A DNA stretch of 64,000 nt from Myxococcales bacterium (GTDB taxonomy: Bacteria; Myxococcota_A; UBA9042), in assembly GCA_023954815.1 (NCBI GenBank), contig JAGSHB010000013.1:1-64000 (forward strand), given 5' to 3'. Shown here one piece after another: positions 1 to 10,690 of this stretch. The notes under the pieces are model-generated. The model was not told where the DNA came from, made no database searches, and was given only the letters and a program-made list of their open reading frames with translations. Positions within the stretch are counted from its first letter, which is position 1. The number at the start of each line of letters is the position of its first letter. A program made the position numbers and the translations under genes.

Positions 1-1
1 G

Positions 2-115
2 CTCTATCGCAGGTATCCGCTCACCCCTCACGAGCCGGCCCTGCGGCAGTGGGCTGGGCGCGCCGCAGTGTTGTTCGGTGAGCTGTCGAGCTTGCGCCAA
101 GCCCTGCGCGGCTAG
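2..115 (+). CDS. 3' end of a truncated upstream CDS (…LYRRYPLTPHEPALRQWAGRAAVLFGELSSLRQALRG*)
   Basis: Open frame from window edge to TAG at 113-115, same strand as next gene; product unknown. Confidence 0.4.
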   Translation, partial: LYRRYPLTPHEPALRQWAGRAAVLFGELSSLRQALRG

Positions 116-346
116 AGGGTTGACCAACAGTTGACGCGAGCGAACTTCGGAGTGTCGATTGGTTAGATGCAAGGCAGAAAAGCGATGTCGATGCTCTGCA
201 TCGTCGAGCTTTTCTAACGCAGCAGGTGGCAGGTCACCGCCCGAAGAGCGCCGCGGAGGGACTGTTGGTCGGCTCTCCAATCGCGCGCTGAGCGACGAGG
301 CACCCGCCAGCCGCCCTACCCGAGCCCTTTTCCTTGGAGTCTCGCC

Positions 347-2341
347 ATGCGTGCAGACGTCGTTGACGGCAAGATCGCTTTTCCCGGACGCATCCTCTTC
401 TTGTACGAGGACCTCGACAAAGTACGTGCCCAACTCGACGGCATCGACCTGCCATGGGACCCGACGCTCCCCCGCATCGACAACATCTCCACCGACGAGA
501 TCACCCCCGGCTGGGTCTGTTTTTACTTCGACGAAACCCTGGGCCAATACAGCCTAGTCGGTCTCCGCGGTGGCAAGATCGGCCACATGGATCTCGCCAA
601 CGGCGGCTTCAGCGTCATCGTTTCGGGCAAATCCAAAGGCTGCGGTTCAAGCCGGGAGACGGCGCCATTTTCCGAGCAAGCCGCAGGTATTCGCCTCGTC
701 ATCGCTGAGAATATCGAGAAGATCTACGGCAATAACTGCCAAAACATCGGTCTGTTGACGTCAACTGACTTCAGCCTCATCCCCAGGCTCCTGCGCGGCG
801 AAGCCATCGAGTTTGAAGCGTTCACAGCGGGCATGGACCCGGTCGCTACCGACATCGTGCAGTCCGGCGGTCTGTTCGCCTACAACCAGCGCCGACTCGC
901 CGGTGATGTGGCGCCGCCGCCCCTGGAAACAGCCAATCGCCCGATGAATTTGGTCGAGAAGATCATCGCGCGCCACGTCATCACCGACGCCGCCAAGGGC
1001 ACCGTCGGCGTGCCAGCCGTGCAGTCGGGTGACGCCGTCTTTGTGCGCACCGGCATCCGCTTTTCACACGATTACACAACCGCGATGGCCCAAGCGTCTT
1101 TTAAGGCCGCGCTTGGTCAAGACGCCAAGGTGACGGACCCAGAGAGCATCTACGCGTTCCGTGATCACCTGACCTTCCTCGGCGATGTGATGAGCGATCA
1201 GCATCGCAGCCAGGGCTTGCTCGAAGAGGCGACCAATCTGGCGACCATTCAGCGTCAGTTCTGCGCCGATCAAGGCATCCGGCTGTACGACGAAAAGGCA
1301 GACGGCACGGGCTCTGAGGCGATCTGCCACAACGCGGTTCTCGAAGATCTCGCCCTGCCGGGAGACATCGTCGTGGGTACCGATAGCCACACCTGCACAG
1401 CGGGTGCCCTGGGCTGCTTTGCTTTTGGTGTCGGCAGCACGGACATGGCCAACACTTGGTACACCAAAGACATCCGCGTGAAGGTGCCCGACACGGTGCG
1501 TTTCGAGATCACGGGCGACCGCGATCCCAACGTGACGGCCAAAGACATCATGCTGCACATCATGGCGCTGCCGTACATTCGCAACGGCAAGGCCATTGGT
1601 CAGGTGTTGGAGTTTGGCGGGGAAGGCGTTGAGCAGCTGTCGATGGATGAGCGCGCCACGCTGACGAACATGGCCGTCGAGGCAGGCGCGACAACGGGCG
1701 TCATCGCAGCAGACGACGAAGTGTTGCGCTATCTCGCCAAAATGCGGCCGAAACTCGACACCGAAGCGCTCAGGCCGCTGCTGCTCAAGCCAGATCCCGA
1801 CGCCGAATACGTCGAAATATTCAAAGTAGATCTCAACGACTTGGCGATGATGGTGGCCACCCCAGGCGATCCCCGTAACGGTGTGCCGCTGGAGAGTCTC
1901 GACACACCTGTAGCGATCAACATCGCTTATGGCGGCTCCTGTACCGGCGGCAAGATGGCGGACATGGATATGTACGCCTCCGTGCTGAGCGCGGCTGTCG
2001 ACAAGGGGCTGAAAGTCGCGGACGGCGTCGACCTGTACATTCAGTTTGGTAGCCAGAAGATCAAGCAGTACGCCGTCGAACAGGGCTACCTTGAACTGTT
2101 CGCTCAGGCGGGGGCGCGGACCATCGACCCGAGTTGTGGCGCCTGCATCAAGGCCGGTCCTGGTGTTTCTCGCGACGCTGGCCAGGTGACTGTGTCCGCC
2201 ATCAACCGCAACTTTCCTGGCCGCAGCGGTCCGGGAGACGTCTATTTGGCGAGCCCACTGGTCGTTGCGGCCTCAGCTATTGTGGGCCGGCTGGCCTCGC
2301 CGTCGGAGATTTGGGGCCAAGCAGACGCACAGGTGGCGTGA
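347..2341 (+). CDS. Aconitase / 3-isopropylmalate dehydratase family protein with N-terminal swivel domain fused to catalytic domain
   Basis: 664 aa; SGKSKGCGSSRE swivel motif, GTDSHTCTAGALGCFAFGVGSTD, YGGSCTGGKMADMDM and DPSCGACIKAGPG motifs; lacks the AcnB N-terminal HEAT-like domain. Confidence 0.85.
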   Translation: MRADVVDGKIAFPGRILFLYEDLDKVRAQLDGIDLPWDPTLPRIDNISTDEITPGWVCFYFDETLGQYSLVGLRGGKIGHMDLANGGFSVIVSGKSKGCGSSRETAPFSEQAAGIRLVIAENIEKIYGNNCQNIGLLTSTDFSLIPRLLRGEAIEFEAFTAGMDPVATDIVQSGGLFAYNQRRLAGDVAPPPLETANRPMNLVEKIIARHVITDAAKGTVGVPAVQSGDAVFVRTGIRFSHDYTTAMAQASFKAALGQDAKVTDPESIYAFRDHLTFLGDVMSDQHRSQGLLEEATNLATIQRQFCADQGIRLYDEKADGTGSEAICHNAVLEDLALPGDIVVGTDSHTCTAGALGCFAFGVGSTDMANTWYTKDIRVKVPDTVRFEITGDRDPNVTAKDIMLHIMALPYIRNGKAIGQVLEFGGEGVEQLSMDERATLTNMAVEAGATTGVIAADDEVLRYLAKMRPKLDTEALRPLLLKPDPDAEYVEIFKVDLNDLAMMVATPGDPRNGVPLESLDTPVAINIAYGGSCTGGKMADMDMYASVLSAAVDKGLKVADGVDLYIQFGSQKIKQYAVEQGYLELFAQAGARTIDPSCGACIKAGPGVSRDAGQVTVSAINRNFPGRSGPGDVYLASPLVVAASAIVGRLASPSEIWGQADAQVA

Positions 2342-2373
2342 CAGCCACTGGGGCCTGCGGCATCCTCTCGCTT

Positions 2374-3765
2374 ATGCACATGCGCCCTACATCACACAGG
2401 TCCATCACTCGATCCGTCCCTGGCTGGCTCATCGGCGTGCTTTTGGTCGCCGCGCCGCCGATGGCTTCGCAAGGCGTGGCCCTGTCCCCCAAGGCTGCGC
2501 AGCGCGACGTCGACTCAGGTGTGACAAGCGCGCTAAAATCCCGTAGCTCTGGCGATTTCAAGGCTGCGTTTGCCACGTTGAGCCGGCTGGCGAGCGCTCA
2601 CCCAAAGTCCGCACGGGTCCATCATGAGCTCGGCGTTTTGTACGCGCTCCATGGCCAATTCGAGGCCGCGGGCAAGCGGTTTAGCGCCGCATTGACCCTC
2701 GATCCGAAGATGGTCGCCGCAAGACGCGGGCTCGCCGAGGTGTTGCGCGCCGCTGATCGTTGCCCACGCGCTTTGGTGCACTACGCTCAGCTAGCAAAGT
2801 CGCCATCGCAGCGTCCTGTGGCGCTGCGCGGCCTCGCCCTGTGTCGAACCATAACCGGAGACGACGCGGGGGCTACGGCCGCCCTCGAGCAATTAACCCG
2901 TGACTTCAGTGATACCGCCCCGGGGCGCTGGGCTGCGGCCACATTGGCGGCGATGAAGGCGGCGCCTGCGGGGCAAATCACCGCCGCTCAGGCCGAACGG
3001 GAGGGCCTGCGCCACTTTCGGCTCAAGCAGTACGCGCGGGCCGCGAGCTGGTTCGAGTATGCATGTCAGCACGGTCCGACCGCAGACCGTTGCTACCGAT
3101 TGGGTGTCGCTCACCTTGGACAGCGCTCCTTTCTGGCGGCGGCAATCGCCTTTCGTCGCGCGCTACTGAAAAACCCTAAGCACCTGCCTACCCTGTCCGC
3201 GTGGCCAACAGCCGCGAAACTGCTGCGCAAACAAGGCGGCGGCGGGGTGGCTGCAGATTTCGTGTCGGCAGGCGCCGGTTGGCCGGCAAAGCGTGTCGCG
3301 GAAGCCCTCTTGAACGATGACCTGCTGCTGGCCGAGCAATTGGCGAGCGCGACGATCAAGAGCGGTCACAAAGGGCGTGTCGTGCGACTGTTGCGCGCGG
3401 AGTGTCGGATTCGTCGCGGGCAGTTGCGTTCGGCCGAACGCGATCTACAAGCCGTGCTCCGTGGGCGGCCAGGTCTCACGGTGGCCAAGCACGCATTAGC
3501 TGCCGTTTACGTCGCGCTGGGTCAGTTCAGCCAAGCCCGCACGATGGCAGGGCTGCAAGCGCCGCAGTCGCCACCACCGGGTGTGCGATGGCCAAAGCCT
3601 CCCAATGACGACTTGCGCGCCTTTGTGCGCTGGCGCCGCGCGGCGATCAATCACAGCCTGCGTCGCCTGTCGGACGCAGGTCTCAAGCCTTTTCCAGCCT
3701 TTTCGCCGCCGCCCGTGCCCAATCCCGAGTCCATTCGCGGGACGACGAGGCCGTCCTCGCCATGA
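2374..3765 (+). CDS. Secreted TPR-repeat protein
   Basis: Internal ATG gives signal peptide (GWLIGVLLVAAPPMASQGVA); repeated TPR-like helices (ARVHHELGVLYALHGQFEAAGKRF…); the longer ORF start at 2134 would overlap the upstream gene. Confidence 0.7.
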   Translation: MHMRPTSHRSITRSVPGWLIGVLLVAAPPMASQGVALSPKAAQRDVDSGVTSALKSRSSGDFKAAFATLSRLASAHPKSARVHHELGVLYALHGQFEAAGKRFSAALTLDPKMVAARRGLAEVLRAADRCPRALVHYAQLAKSPSQRPVALRGLALCRTITGDDAGATAALEQLTRDFSDTAPGRWAAATLAAMKAAPAGQITAAQAEREGLRHFRLKQYARAASWFEYACQHGPTADRCYRLGVAHLGQRSFLAAAIAFRRALLKNPKHLPTLSAWPTAAKLLRKQGGGGVAADFVSAGAGWPAKRVAEALLNDDLLLAEQLASATIKSGHKGRVVRLLRAECRIRRGQLRSAERDLQAVLRGRPGLTVAKHALAAVYVALGQFSQARTMAGLQAPQSPPPGVRWPKPPNDDLRAFVRWRRAAINHSLRRLSDAGLKPFPAFSPPPVPNPESIRGTTRPSSP

Positions 3766-4991
3766 TTGCGACCCGTCAGTTGTTGCGTGGAGACGTGCTG
3801 ACGGCCCCACGATCCGGGGACGTACGCCTGTTGCGCGATCACGTGGTGGTGCTGGCTGATGGCCGGATCGACGCAGTTCGACCGCCCCAAACGGGTGACC
3901 CAACCGCGAGCGATCTGCTGCTACTTCCCGGCTTCGTGGATCTGCATTGCCACTGGCCACAGGGCCACGTGCGCGGTCGGTTCAGCGGTGCGCTGCTGCC
4001 CTGGCTGCGAACCCACATTTGGCCAGCCGAGGCCAAGTTTGATGTCTCCGCCGTAGCCACACAGCGAGCGGCGAGCTTCGTAGCGGAGCTACTAAGTTGC
4101 GGAACGACAGCCGGGATGTTCTTCGGCCCCCCCTTTCTGGAAGCCTCACGCCGATTTCTGACCATCGCCCCGGCCGGGATGATCGATGGCCCGGCGATTA
4201 TGGAGACCAATTGCCCAACCGAGTTGCAACAACCGGCGAGCGATGTGCTCAAAGCCTTGCAAGCAGTGCCCCCAGGCGAACGTGCGCGCCTCGTGGTTTC
4301 GCCGCGTTTCGCTCCGAACCTCACCAGAGAGGGGCTCGCCGGTTGTGGGAAAATGGCCCGTGATCTTGGCCTCCCAGCGCAAAGTCACCTCAGCGAGAAC
4401 ACCGATGAGATCGCATGGGTTCAAGCGCTCTACCCCGAAGCTAGCTCCTATACGGACGTCTATGACCGAGCAGGACTGCTGGGCCCCCACGTGGTGCTGG
4501 CCCACGGCGTACACCTCTCCGATACCGAATTAGCCCGACTCGCCGAGACGGGCACCATTGTGGCCCACTGCCCCACCTCCAACGCGGCACTTGGCAGCGG
4601 CCGAATGCCGGTTGAGCGCCTCAACGCAGCGGAAGTCCCGTGGGTGCTGGCGACAGACGTCGGCGCTGGCCCACAACTGAGCCAACTGCATGTGATGGCT
4701 GAGTTCATTGCACAGCACGAACAGGCTGGCGTGACGGTGACAGCGTGCGAAGCCCTCGATCGCGCCACTCGGGTACCGGGGACATGGCTGGCTGAGCGAG
4801 ACGACAACCTTGTCGGGCTAGGCACGCTCACGGAAGGCGCACCGGGCCACGTTGTTGCTGTCCGTAGTCCGGGTGGTCAGAGCGCAGAGGACACGCTGCG
4901 CAATCTATTTGCCGCGGCGGCACCTGCGTACGAGACCGCGGCCCAGCAGGTTTGGTGCTGGGGCGAGCCGGTGCAGATCGGACGCGGTTAG
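3762..4991 (+). CDS. Amidohydrolase family protein (guanine deaminase / TRZ-ATZ-like)
   Basis: LLLPGFVDLHCHWPQ metal motif, LPAQSHLSENTDEI, VVLAHGVHLSDTEL, ATDVGAGPQLS; 4-nt ATGA overlap with upstream ORF. Confidence 0.8.
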   Translation: MIATRQLLRGDVLTAPRSGDVRLLRDHVVVLADGRIDAVRPPQTGDPTASDLLLLPGFVDLHCHWPQGHVRGRFSGALLPWLRTHIWPAEAKFDVSAVATQRAASFVAELLSCGTTAGMFFGPPFLEASRRFLTIAPAGMIDGPAIMETNCPTELQQPASDVLKALQAVPPGERARLVVSPRFAPNLTREGLAGCGKMARDLGLPAQSHLSENTDEIAWVQALYPEASSYTDVYDRAGLLGPHVVLAHGVHLSDTELARLAETGTIVAHCPTSNAALGSGRMPVERLNAAEVPWVLATDVGAGPQLSQLHVMAEFIAQHEQAGVTVTACEALDRATRVPGTWLAERDDNLVGLGTLTEGAPGHVVAVRSPGGQSAEDTLRNLFAAAAPAYETAAQQVWCWGEPVQIGRG

Positions 4992-5039
4992 CGCACCTGG
5001 ACAGACACCGTGCGGCTAGACGCTACAGATGGCTATGGG

Positions 5040-5336
5040 CTACAGATTTCCGAGCTCGCGGGCCTTGTCTGGCCCCACTGTGGCCACTTCTGACCCACCA
5101 CCAAGCTTCAAGAACTCGCGCACCTGACCTTCGAGCAGCTCCCGTGAGCGCTGCTCAGCGAGGTTGAGGCGGTACTCGTTGATGATCTTGAGCTGCTGCG
5201 CCATCCATTGGGTCCAGCACGATGCGCAAACCGACGACTGGATTTGCGTCTTCGTCGCGCCGAGAAAGGGCACGCGGCTGGTAATGGCGGCGCCGTCGTT
5301 GCCACAAGAGACACAAGAGACAGTCGTGTTGGTCAT
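5040..5336 (-). CDS. Fe(2+)-trafficking (YggX)-like protein with added Cys pairs
   Basis: SCWTQWMAQQLKIINEYRLNLAEQRSRELLEGQVREFL resembles the YggX core (WaqWq…INEykLNl…R..Le.qm..FL); CxxC pairs VSCVSCG and VCASCW. Confidence 0.65.
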   Translation of the reverse strand: MTNTTVSCVSCGNDGAAITSRVPFLGATKTQIQSSVCASCWTQWMAQQLKIINEYRLNLAEQRSRELLEGQVREFLKLGGGSEVATVGPDKARELGNL

Positions 5337-5573
5337 AGAAGCCCTCCGTACCCAAGCGACATAGCCGGTGGCGACGGACAGGGCAAGCGGTAGCGCCTAC
5401 AACAGCCACACGATGGTGCGATGGGACGGGGTCGACGCACCGCGTCAATCAGGGTTGACGAGCGCAGCCCGGGCGCAGAGACTGCCGCCCAACTTATGGC
5501 GTGTGCACACGCCCTCAGTGTCCGAGTGGACCTGCAACCACCCTGGCGACCACCTCTACGGAGCCCCAAGATT

Positions 5574-6845
5574 ATGACCGAGCGCAAGAAGATTGTCCTA
5601 GCTTACTCCGGCGGTTTGGATACCTCCGCCATGCTTCACTGGCTGAAAGAAGTGAAGGGCTACGACGTGGTCTGCATGACCGCCGACGTCGGCCAGGGCG
5701 GCGAAGAGCTGACCGGGCTCCGCGAAAAGGCGCTGTCTTCGGGAGCCAGCGACATCTTCATCGTCGATCTGCGTGAAGAGTTTGTGCGCGACTACGTCTT
5801 CCCGGCGATTCAGGCCAACGCGGTCTACGAGGGCTACTACTTGCTCGGTACCGCGCTCGCTCGCCCTGTCATCGGCAAGGCGATGATCGATGTGGCCAAC
5901 GAGGTTGGTGCTGTCGCGATCGCCCACGGCGCAACCGGCAAAGGCAACGATCAGGTCCGCTTTGAGCTCACCGGTTACGCGCTCAAGCCTGAGATCGAAG
6001 TGATCGCGCCTTGGCGCAGCTGGCCCTACAAAGGTCGGATGGACCTCATCAACTACTGCAAAGAGCATGACATCCAGATCGAGGCTTCGGCTGAGAAGCC
6101 CTACTCGATGGACCGCAACCTCTTCCACATCAGCTTTGAGGGCGGCGTCCTCGAAGATCCGTGGTTCGAGCCGCCGGAAGATATGTACAAGCTCAGCGTC
6201 AACCCAATCGATGCGCCCGATACACCTGAGTCGGTTGAGATCGAGTTTGAAGACGGCATCCCCGTCGCCGTCAACGGCGAGCGCCTGGGGCCGATCGAGC
6301 TGCTTGAAAAGTGCAACGAGATCGGTGGCAAGCACGGCGTCGGCCGCGTGGACATCGTGGAAAACCGCTACGTCGGCATCAAGAGCCGCGGCGTGTACGA
6401 GACCCCCGGTGGCACCCTGCTCTACCACGCACACCGCGCGCTGGAGCAGATCGTGCTCGATCGTGAGGTCATGGCGCTGCGCGACGAGCTGGTGCCGAAG
6501 TTCACCAAGTTGCTCTACAACGGCTACTGGTTCAGCCCTGAAATGCAGCACCTGCTCAACTTCATGCGGGACACGCAAAAGGGCGTCAGCGGCACCGGTC
6601 GTCTCAGCCTGTACAAGGGCTCTTGCCGGGTCACCGGTCGTAAGGCTGCCAACTCGCTCTACAACCCCGAGTACAGCACGTTCGAGGCGGACACGGTCTA
6701 CAACCAGGCGGACGCAGAGGGCTTCATCAAGCTCAACGCCCTGCGCTTGAAGTTGAACACCTACCGCGATCGCGCAGCGCTAGTGGAGCCGTCTGCGGAC
6801 GTGCTCGCCGAGATCGCCGACATGAAGGCCGGATTCATCGAGTAA
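5574..6845 (+). CDS. argG: Argininosuccinate synthase
   Basis: [47 protein letters not shown]-type C-terminal region; ATG at 5574 preferred to the longer ORF start. Confidence 0.95.
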   Translation: MTERKKIVLAYSGGLDTSAMLHWLKEVKGYDVVCMTADVGQGGEELTGLREKALSSGASDIFIVDLREEFVRDYVFPAIQANAVYEGYYLLGTALARPVIGKAMIDVANEVGAVAIAHGATGKGNDQVRFELTGYALKPEIEVIAPWRSWPYKGRMDLINYCKEHDIQIEASAEKPYSMDRNLFHISFEGGVLEDPWFEPPEDMYKLSVNPIDAPDTPESVEIEFEDGIPVAVNGERLGPIELLEKCNEIGGKHGVGRVDIVENRYVGIKSRGVYETPGGTLLYHAHRALEQIVLDREVMALRDELVPKFTKLLYNGYWFSPEMQHLLNFMRDTQKGVSGTGRLSLYKGSCRVTGRKAANSLYNPEYSTFEADTVYNQADAEGFIKLNALRLKLNTYRDRAALVEPSADVLAEIADMKAGFIE

Positions 6846-6905
6846 AGAGGCCACCTTGGGGCCTCGGTGGATCCGGGGCCTCGGCCGCCACCACGCGAGG
6901 ACCCC

Positions 6906-7847
6906 ATGAACGCACGCATCAAGATCTTCGCCGGTCGCAGCCATCCTGCGCTGAGCCAGGCTATTTGCGATCACCTCGACTTGCCCGTCGGCAAGAGCGA
7001 GGTCGTCAAGTTCTCCAACGACAACTTGATGGTCAAGATCGAAGAGAATGTGCGCGAATGCGACGTGTTCTACATCCAGACGGCGTCGAGTCCGACCAAT
7101 GAGCACATCGTTGAGACGTTGATCGCAATCGACGCGCTGAAAAGCGCCTCAGCGGCCAGGATTACGGCGGTTTTGCCGTATTTCCCCTACGCCCGGAGCG
7201 ACAAGAAAGACCGGCCACGCATCAGCATTGCGGCCCGTCTGATGGCCGACCTGCTGCAGACCGCTGGCGCCGATCGCGTGCTGTGCATGGATCTGCACTC
7301 GCCACAGATTCAGGGCTTCTTCCATGTGCCCGTCGATCAGCTCGAGGCCTCGCCGCTCATCGCCGAGTACATTCGTAGCTACGATCTGAGCAACACGGTC
7401 CTCGTCGCTGGCGATGCGGGCCACGCCAAGGAGCTCGCGCGTCTCAATGCACGCCTCGGGCTCAGCATGGCCGTCGTCGATAAGCGCCGCTACGCGGACG
7501 ACGATCAGGCGGTCGCAACAAATCTGATCGGCTCTGTTGCCGGGATGAACGCCATCATCGTCGACGACGAGATCGCAACGGGCGGCACGGTCGTGGAAGC
7601 GGCTCGTTTCTTGCTTGAAAAGGGTGCGTTGTCTGTGTCCGTCGCCGCGACGCACGGCGTCCTGAGCGGCCCGGCGATCGAGCGGATCAACGACAGCCCA
7701 TTCCGTGAGGTCGTGGTCACCGACACCATGCCTGTGGCCGACAAGCAGGCCCAGTGCAGCAAGCTGAAGGTGCTGTCGGTCGCGTCGCTCTTCGCCAAAG
7801 CGATCCGCCGGATTCACGACGGCGACTCCGTCTCCGATCTCTTCTAG
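6906..7847 (+). CDS. prs: Ribose-phosphate pyrophosphokinase
   Basis: KIFAGRSHPALSQAIC, PYFPYARSDKKDRPR, DLHSPQIQGFF, AIIVDDEIATGGTVVEAA (PRPP loop). Confidence 0.93.
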   Translation: MNARIKIFAGRSHPALSQAICDHLDLPVGKSEVVKFSNDNLMVKIEENVRECDVFYIQTASSPTNEHIVETLIAIDALKSASAARITAVLPYFPYARSDKKDRPRISIAARLMADLLQTAGADRVLCMDLHSPQIQGFFHVPVDQLEASPLIAEYIRSYDLSNTVLVAGDAGHAKELARLNARLGLSMAVVDKRRYADDDQAVATNLIGSVAGMNAIIVDDEIATGGTVVEAARFLLEKGALSVSVAATHGVLSGPAIERINDSPFREVVVTDTMPVADKQAQCSKLKVLSVASLFAKAIRRIHDGDSVSDLF

Positions 7848-8063
7848 CGCACCGCCGCACAGTTGGGCGAGGCGCCGTGAAACCCGCTACCCGCGTACGC
7901 CAACAGACCACATCGGTCGGCACCAACAACCTCTGGTCATTCGTTGCAACGCCTTGATGTGGGAATAGCCTGTGGCCGCCCAACATTATGGTGTATGGGG
8001 GTAACGCGAAGTTGACCCTGCAGGGCGGGGACTCCTAGCCTGCTAGCGGAGGGCTCCGCCGTC

Positions 8064-9245
8064 ATGGACACCGGACAGCGCACCATCGTCGCCATCATCA
8101 TCGGCTTGGTCCTGACCTTGCTGTTGCTGACCGGTATTGGTTGGCTGGTCACGCCCTCGCCGCACCCGCCCCGCCTAGCCGACGCATCGCCCCCGCCCCC
8201 CGCACGTCGGCATCGGGTGACCACGCGAATCTACACGAACAAATCGGCCACACGATTGGCCAAATCCGTGTTGGCGGAGCGCCCGGAAGACAGAAAAGAG
8301 CGGGACGAGAAGAAGAAAAAGAAGAAGAAGAAGCAGCCGGTGGACGAGTTGAAGGGCCAGGTCGTGGAGACAGCGCGCCCAAAGACCGAGGAAGCGCCCA
8401 AAGATGCGAAATATCTCGGCCGGTACGACATGAAAGTTGAGGTCGAGCAGAAGAGCCGGGGTCGCAAGCGCAGGTCCAATGACCTAGGCACCGTCAAGGT
8501 CGACAAACCGAGCAAGCTCCAGAGCCCGACGTCAAAGAGCAAAGACCCGACTGTGCTGCGCATGGCAAAACAGGCGCAAAAGAAGCGGCGGAGCAAGAAG
8601 AAAGCGCGCAAGAAGATGGCTTCTGGGCAAGCTGCGCGCACGCCAGGACCCAAGGCGCAGCCCAATGTTGCGCGCGCTGGACCGGGGGCAAGGGCAGAGG
8701 GCGGCGATCCCAATCCCCGACGCAAGGTGCCGGCGGTCATGCGGGCGCGCACGGGCGGCTTGCTGCTGCCCTCCACGTCGGCGGGCAATATCATGCACAA
8801 CATGCAAGCGCTGTCGGGTAGTCCCGGTAGCGACGATTACCTGCCCGACGTCGACAAAGAAGGGGATACGAACCTGCTCAACACCCGCAAGTTCCGCTAC
8901 TGGGACTTCTTTCAGCGCGTGCGAAGGCGTGTGCGTGGTGAGTGGAATCCCGCCGGCGCTTGGCGGTCTCGCGATCCAACCGGAAAGCGGTACGGCGTGC
9001 GGGATCGCCTGACGGTCGTCCGTGTACGCCTGCAGCCCGATGGCGCGCTCAAAGATGTGCGATTCGCCAAGCGCTCTGGGCTGGGGTTCCTTGACGACGA
9101 AGCTCGTCGCGCTTTCGTGGCTGCGGGGCCGTACCCAAATCCACCGCGCGGCTTGGTCAATGGCCACGGCGTGGTGGAGTTCAAGTTCGGCTTCATGTTC
9201 GAAATCAGCTCCTCTCGATTCAAGTTCTACCGGATGGGCCGGTAG
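8064..9245 (+). CDS. Membrane-anchored TonB/AgmX C-terminal-like protein with Lys-rich linker
   Basis: N-terminal TM (IVAIIIGLVLTLLLLTGIGWLV), poly-Lys/Arg linker, C-terminal VVRVRLQPDGALKDVRFAKRSGLGFLDDEARRAFVAAGPYPNPP. Confidence 0.7.
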   Translation: MDTGQRTIVAIIIGLVLTLLLLTGIGWLVTPSPHPPRLADASPPPPARRHRVTTRIYTNKSATRLAKSVLAERPEDRKERDEKKKKKKKKQPVDELKGQVVETARPKTEEAPKDAKYLGRYDMKVEVEQKSRGRKRRSNDLGTVKVDKPSKLQSPTSKSKDPTVLRMAKQAQKKRRSKKKARKKMASGQAARTPGPKAQPNVARAGPGARAEGGDPNPRRKVPAVMRARTGGLLLPSTSAGNIMHNMQALSGSPGSDDYLPDVDKEGDTNLLNTRKFRYWDFFQRVRRRVRGEWNPAGAWRSRDPTGKRYGVRDRLTVVRVRLQPDGALKDVRFAKRSGLGFLDDEARRAFVAAGPYPNPPRGLVNGHGVVEFKFGFMFEISSSRFKFYRMGR

Positions 9246-9286
9246 GCGCCTGACAGGGTCTCGGGGGGGGCGACAGGAGCCTTGCC

Positions 9287-10447
9287 TTGCCCAGATTCTC
9301 GCCCAGACTGCCGGCCGCTATTGGCCGCCCGCTTGTCCGCTGGCTGCCGGTGCTCGCGCTGCTGCTGTTGATGAGCGCGCCCGCCGCGGCGGAGACGGTT
9401 CACGCCGGACTGGCTGTGCAGGTCGGCCTCCACGAGCTCGACGAACGACGCCGTGCGCCCCTTCAACGCATCGTTCGCCGAGCGCTCAAGGACGTAGAAC
9501 ACACCCTCGCCGCAAAGCTCGATGGCAACTTACGGGTTGATTTTGCGGGTAGCGACGCCGCTTTTCGGCGACTGGTGAAGCAAGCCGGCGCTGGCGGTAA
9601 CTTTGGGGAGCCATGGGTCGCCGGGCTGGCTTTGCTGCACCGCGACCAAGTGCTGGTGCGGCTCAACGGTCCCGGCCTGCTCTATACCTCCGAGGTCGTT
9701 CGGCATGAGCTGGCCCATGTCGCCATCCACGCCCTCGCCGGTGACAAGCACCTGCCCCGCTGGTTCCACGAAGGGGTCGCGATGATCGTGGCCGGTGAGG
9801 CGACATTGGCCCGTATGCAGCAGGGCTTGAGCTCAGGCGGTTTTGGCGCCACGGACGACCTCTCCAAACTCAACGCCGCATTTTCCGGTCATCGGTTGCG
9901 TGTGCAACGCGCCTATGCCGTGTCGGCCGGATTTTTGAAGTTCGCCGTGCAGCGCTCAGGCCGGCGGACGGCCCTCGCGGAGCTCCATCGCCGTATGGCC
10001 CTTGGCCTCGACTTTGGCCCCGCTTTTACCGCGACCTTTGGCTTGCCACCCGCTGATTTGTTCGCGCTATACGCCCGGTTCCTAGACAGCTCCGACAGTC
10101 GGTGGACGCTCTTTCTGTCGGACTCAGCCATCTGGAGCCTCATCGGCCTGCTCTCTCTGATCGCCATGACCGTAGCCTGGCTTCGTCGACCGCAATTTGA
10201 TGGCGAACCGATGGATCTTGAGGCGATCGCGCAGATCGGCGAGGCGGCGCTGCGCTCCGGGGTTCTGTGGCTACCTGAACCGAAGCCCGAGCCCGACGAA
10301 TTCGGCCTACAAACGATCGCCGTCGCCGGCTCCCTGAGCCCGAATTTGCAGCCAGCAGCCCCCCCGTCAGCCGAGCCGTCCGAAGACGACCAGGCGCTGG
10401 TGGATGTGCAACGGTCTCCGGTCGTTGTCAGCGACGAGGTCCACTGA
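9287..10447 (+). CDS. Secreted/membrane gluzincin metallopeptidase (peptidase MA-like)
   Basis: Signal peptide, HELAHVAIH zinc motif followed by WFHEGVA, C-terminal TM; TTG start. Confidence 0.75.
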   Translation: MPRFSPRLPAAIGRPLVRWLPVLALLLLMSAPAAAETVHAGLAVQVGLHELDERRRAPLQRIVRRALKDVEHTLAAKLDGNLRVDFAGSDAAFRRLVKQAGAGGNFGEPWVAGLALLHRDQVLVRLNGPGLLYTSEVVRHELAHVAIHALAGDKHLPRWFHEGVAMIVAGEATLARMQQGLSSGGFGATDDLSKLNAAFSGHRLRVQRAYAVSAGFLKFAVQRSGRRTALAELHRRMALGLDFGPAFTATFGLPPADLFALYARFLDSSDSRWTLFLSDSAIWSLIGLLSLIAMTVAWLRRPQFDGEPMDLEAIAQIGEAALRSGVLWLPEPKPEPDEFGLQTIAVAGSLSPNLQPAAPPSAEPSEDDQALVDVQRSPVVVSDEVH

Positions 10448-10690
10448 GGCTGGGCTTGCTCAAACCCGCTCGAAATGACCTCACTCGAAGCAATTTTGCG
10501 ATCGATGATCATCGTCGTTGACACCGTTTTCGATCGGCTCCTATAAGCGTAAGACCGGCCTTGGTGCCAGTGAATGATACGCGTGACTCCTGGTCGCGTG
10601 CCCGCCTTGTTGTCTGTTGCTGCGTCTTGTTCGCGCTTCTTCTCCTCCCGTCTCACTCGCCCCCTTCCGGCGACCCCTTCCCGGCAAAAG

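Noticed and set aside
2134-2373. 5' extension of the TPR ORF overlapping the aconitase-like gene
   Set aside because: Signal peptide begins at the internal ATG 2374; overlap of 200 nt is implausible.
5598-6578. 326-aa minus-strand ORF opposite argG
   Set aside because: Shadow ORF in high-GC DNA; fully antisense to a confident argG.
8299-8336. Poly-Lys AAG/AAA tract as a programmed frameshift or phase-variation site
   Set aside because: Frame is continuous through to a recognisable C-terminal domain; no alternative-frame product of interest seen.
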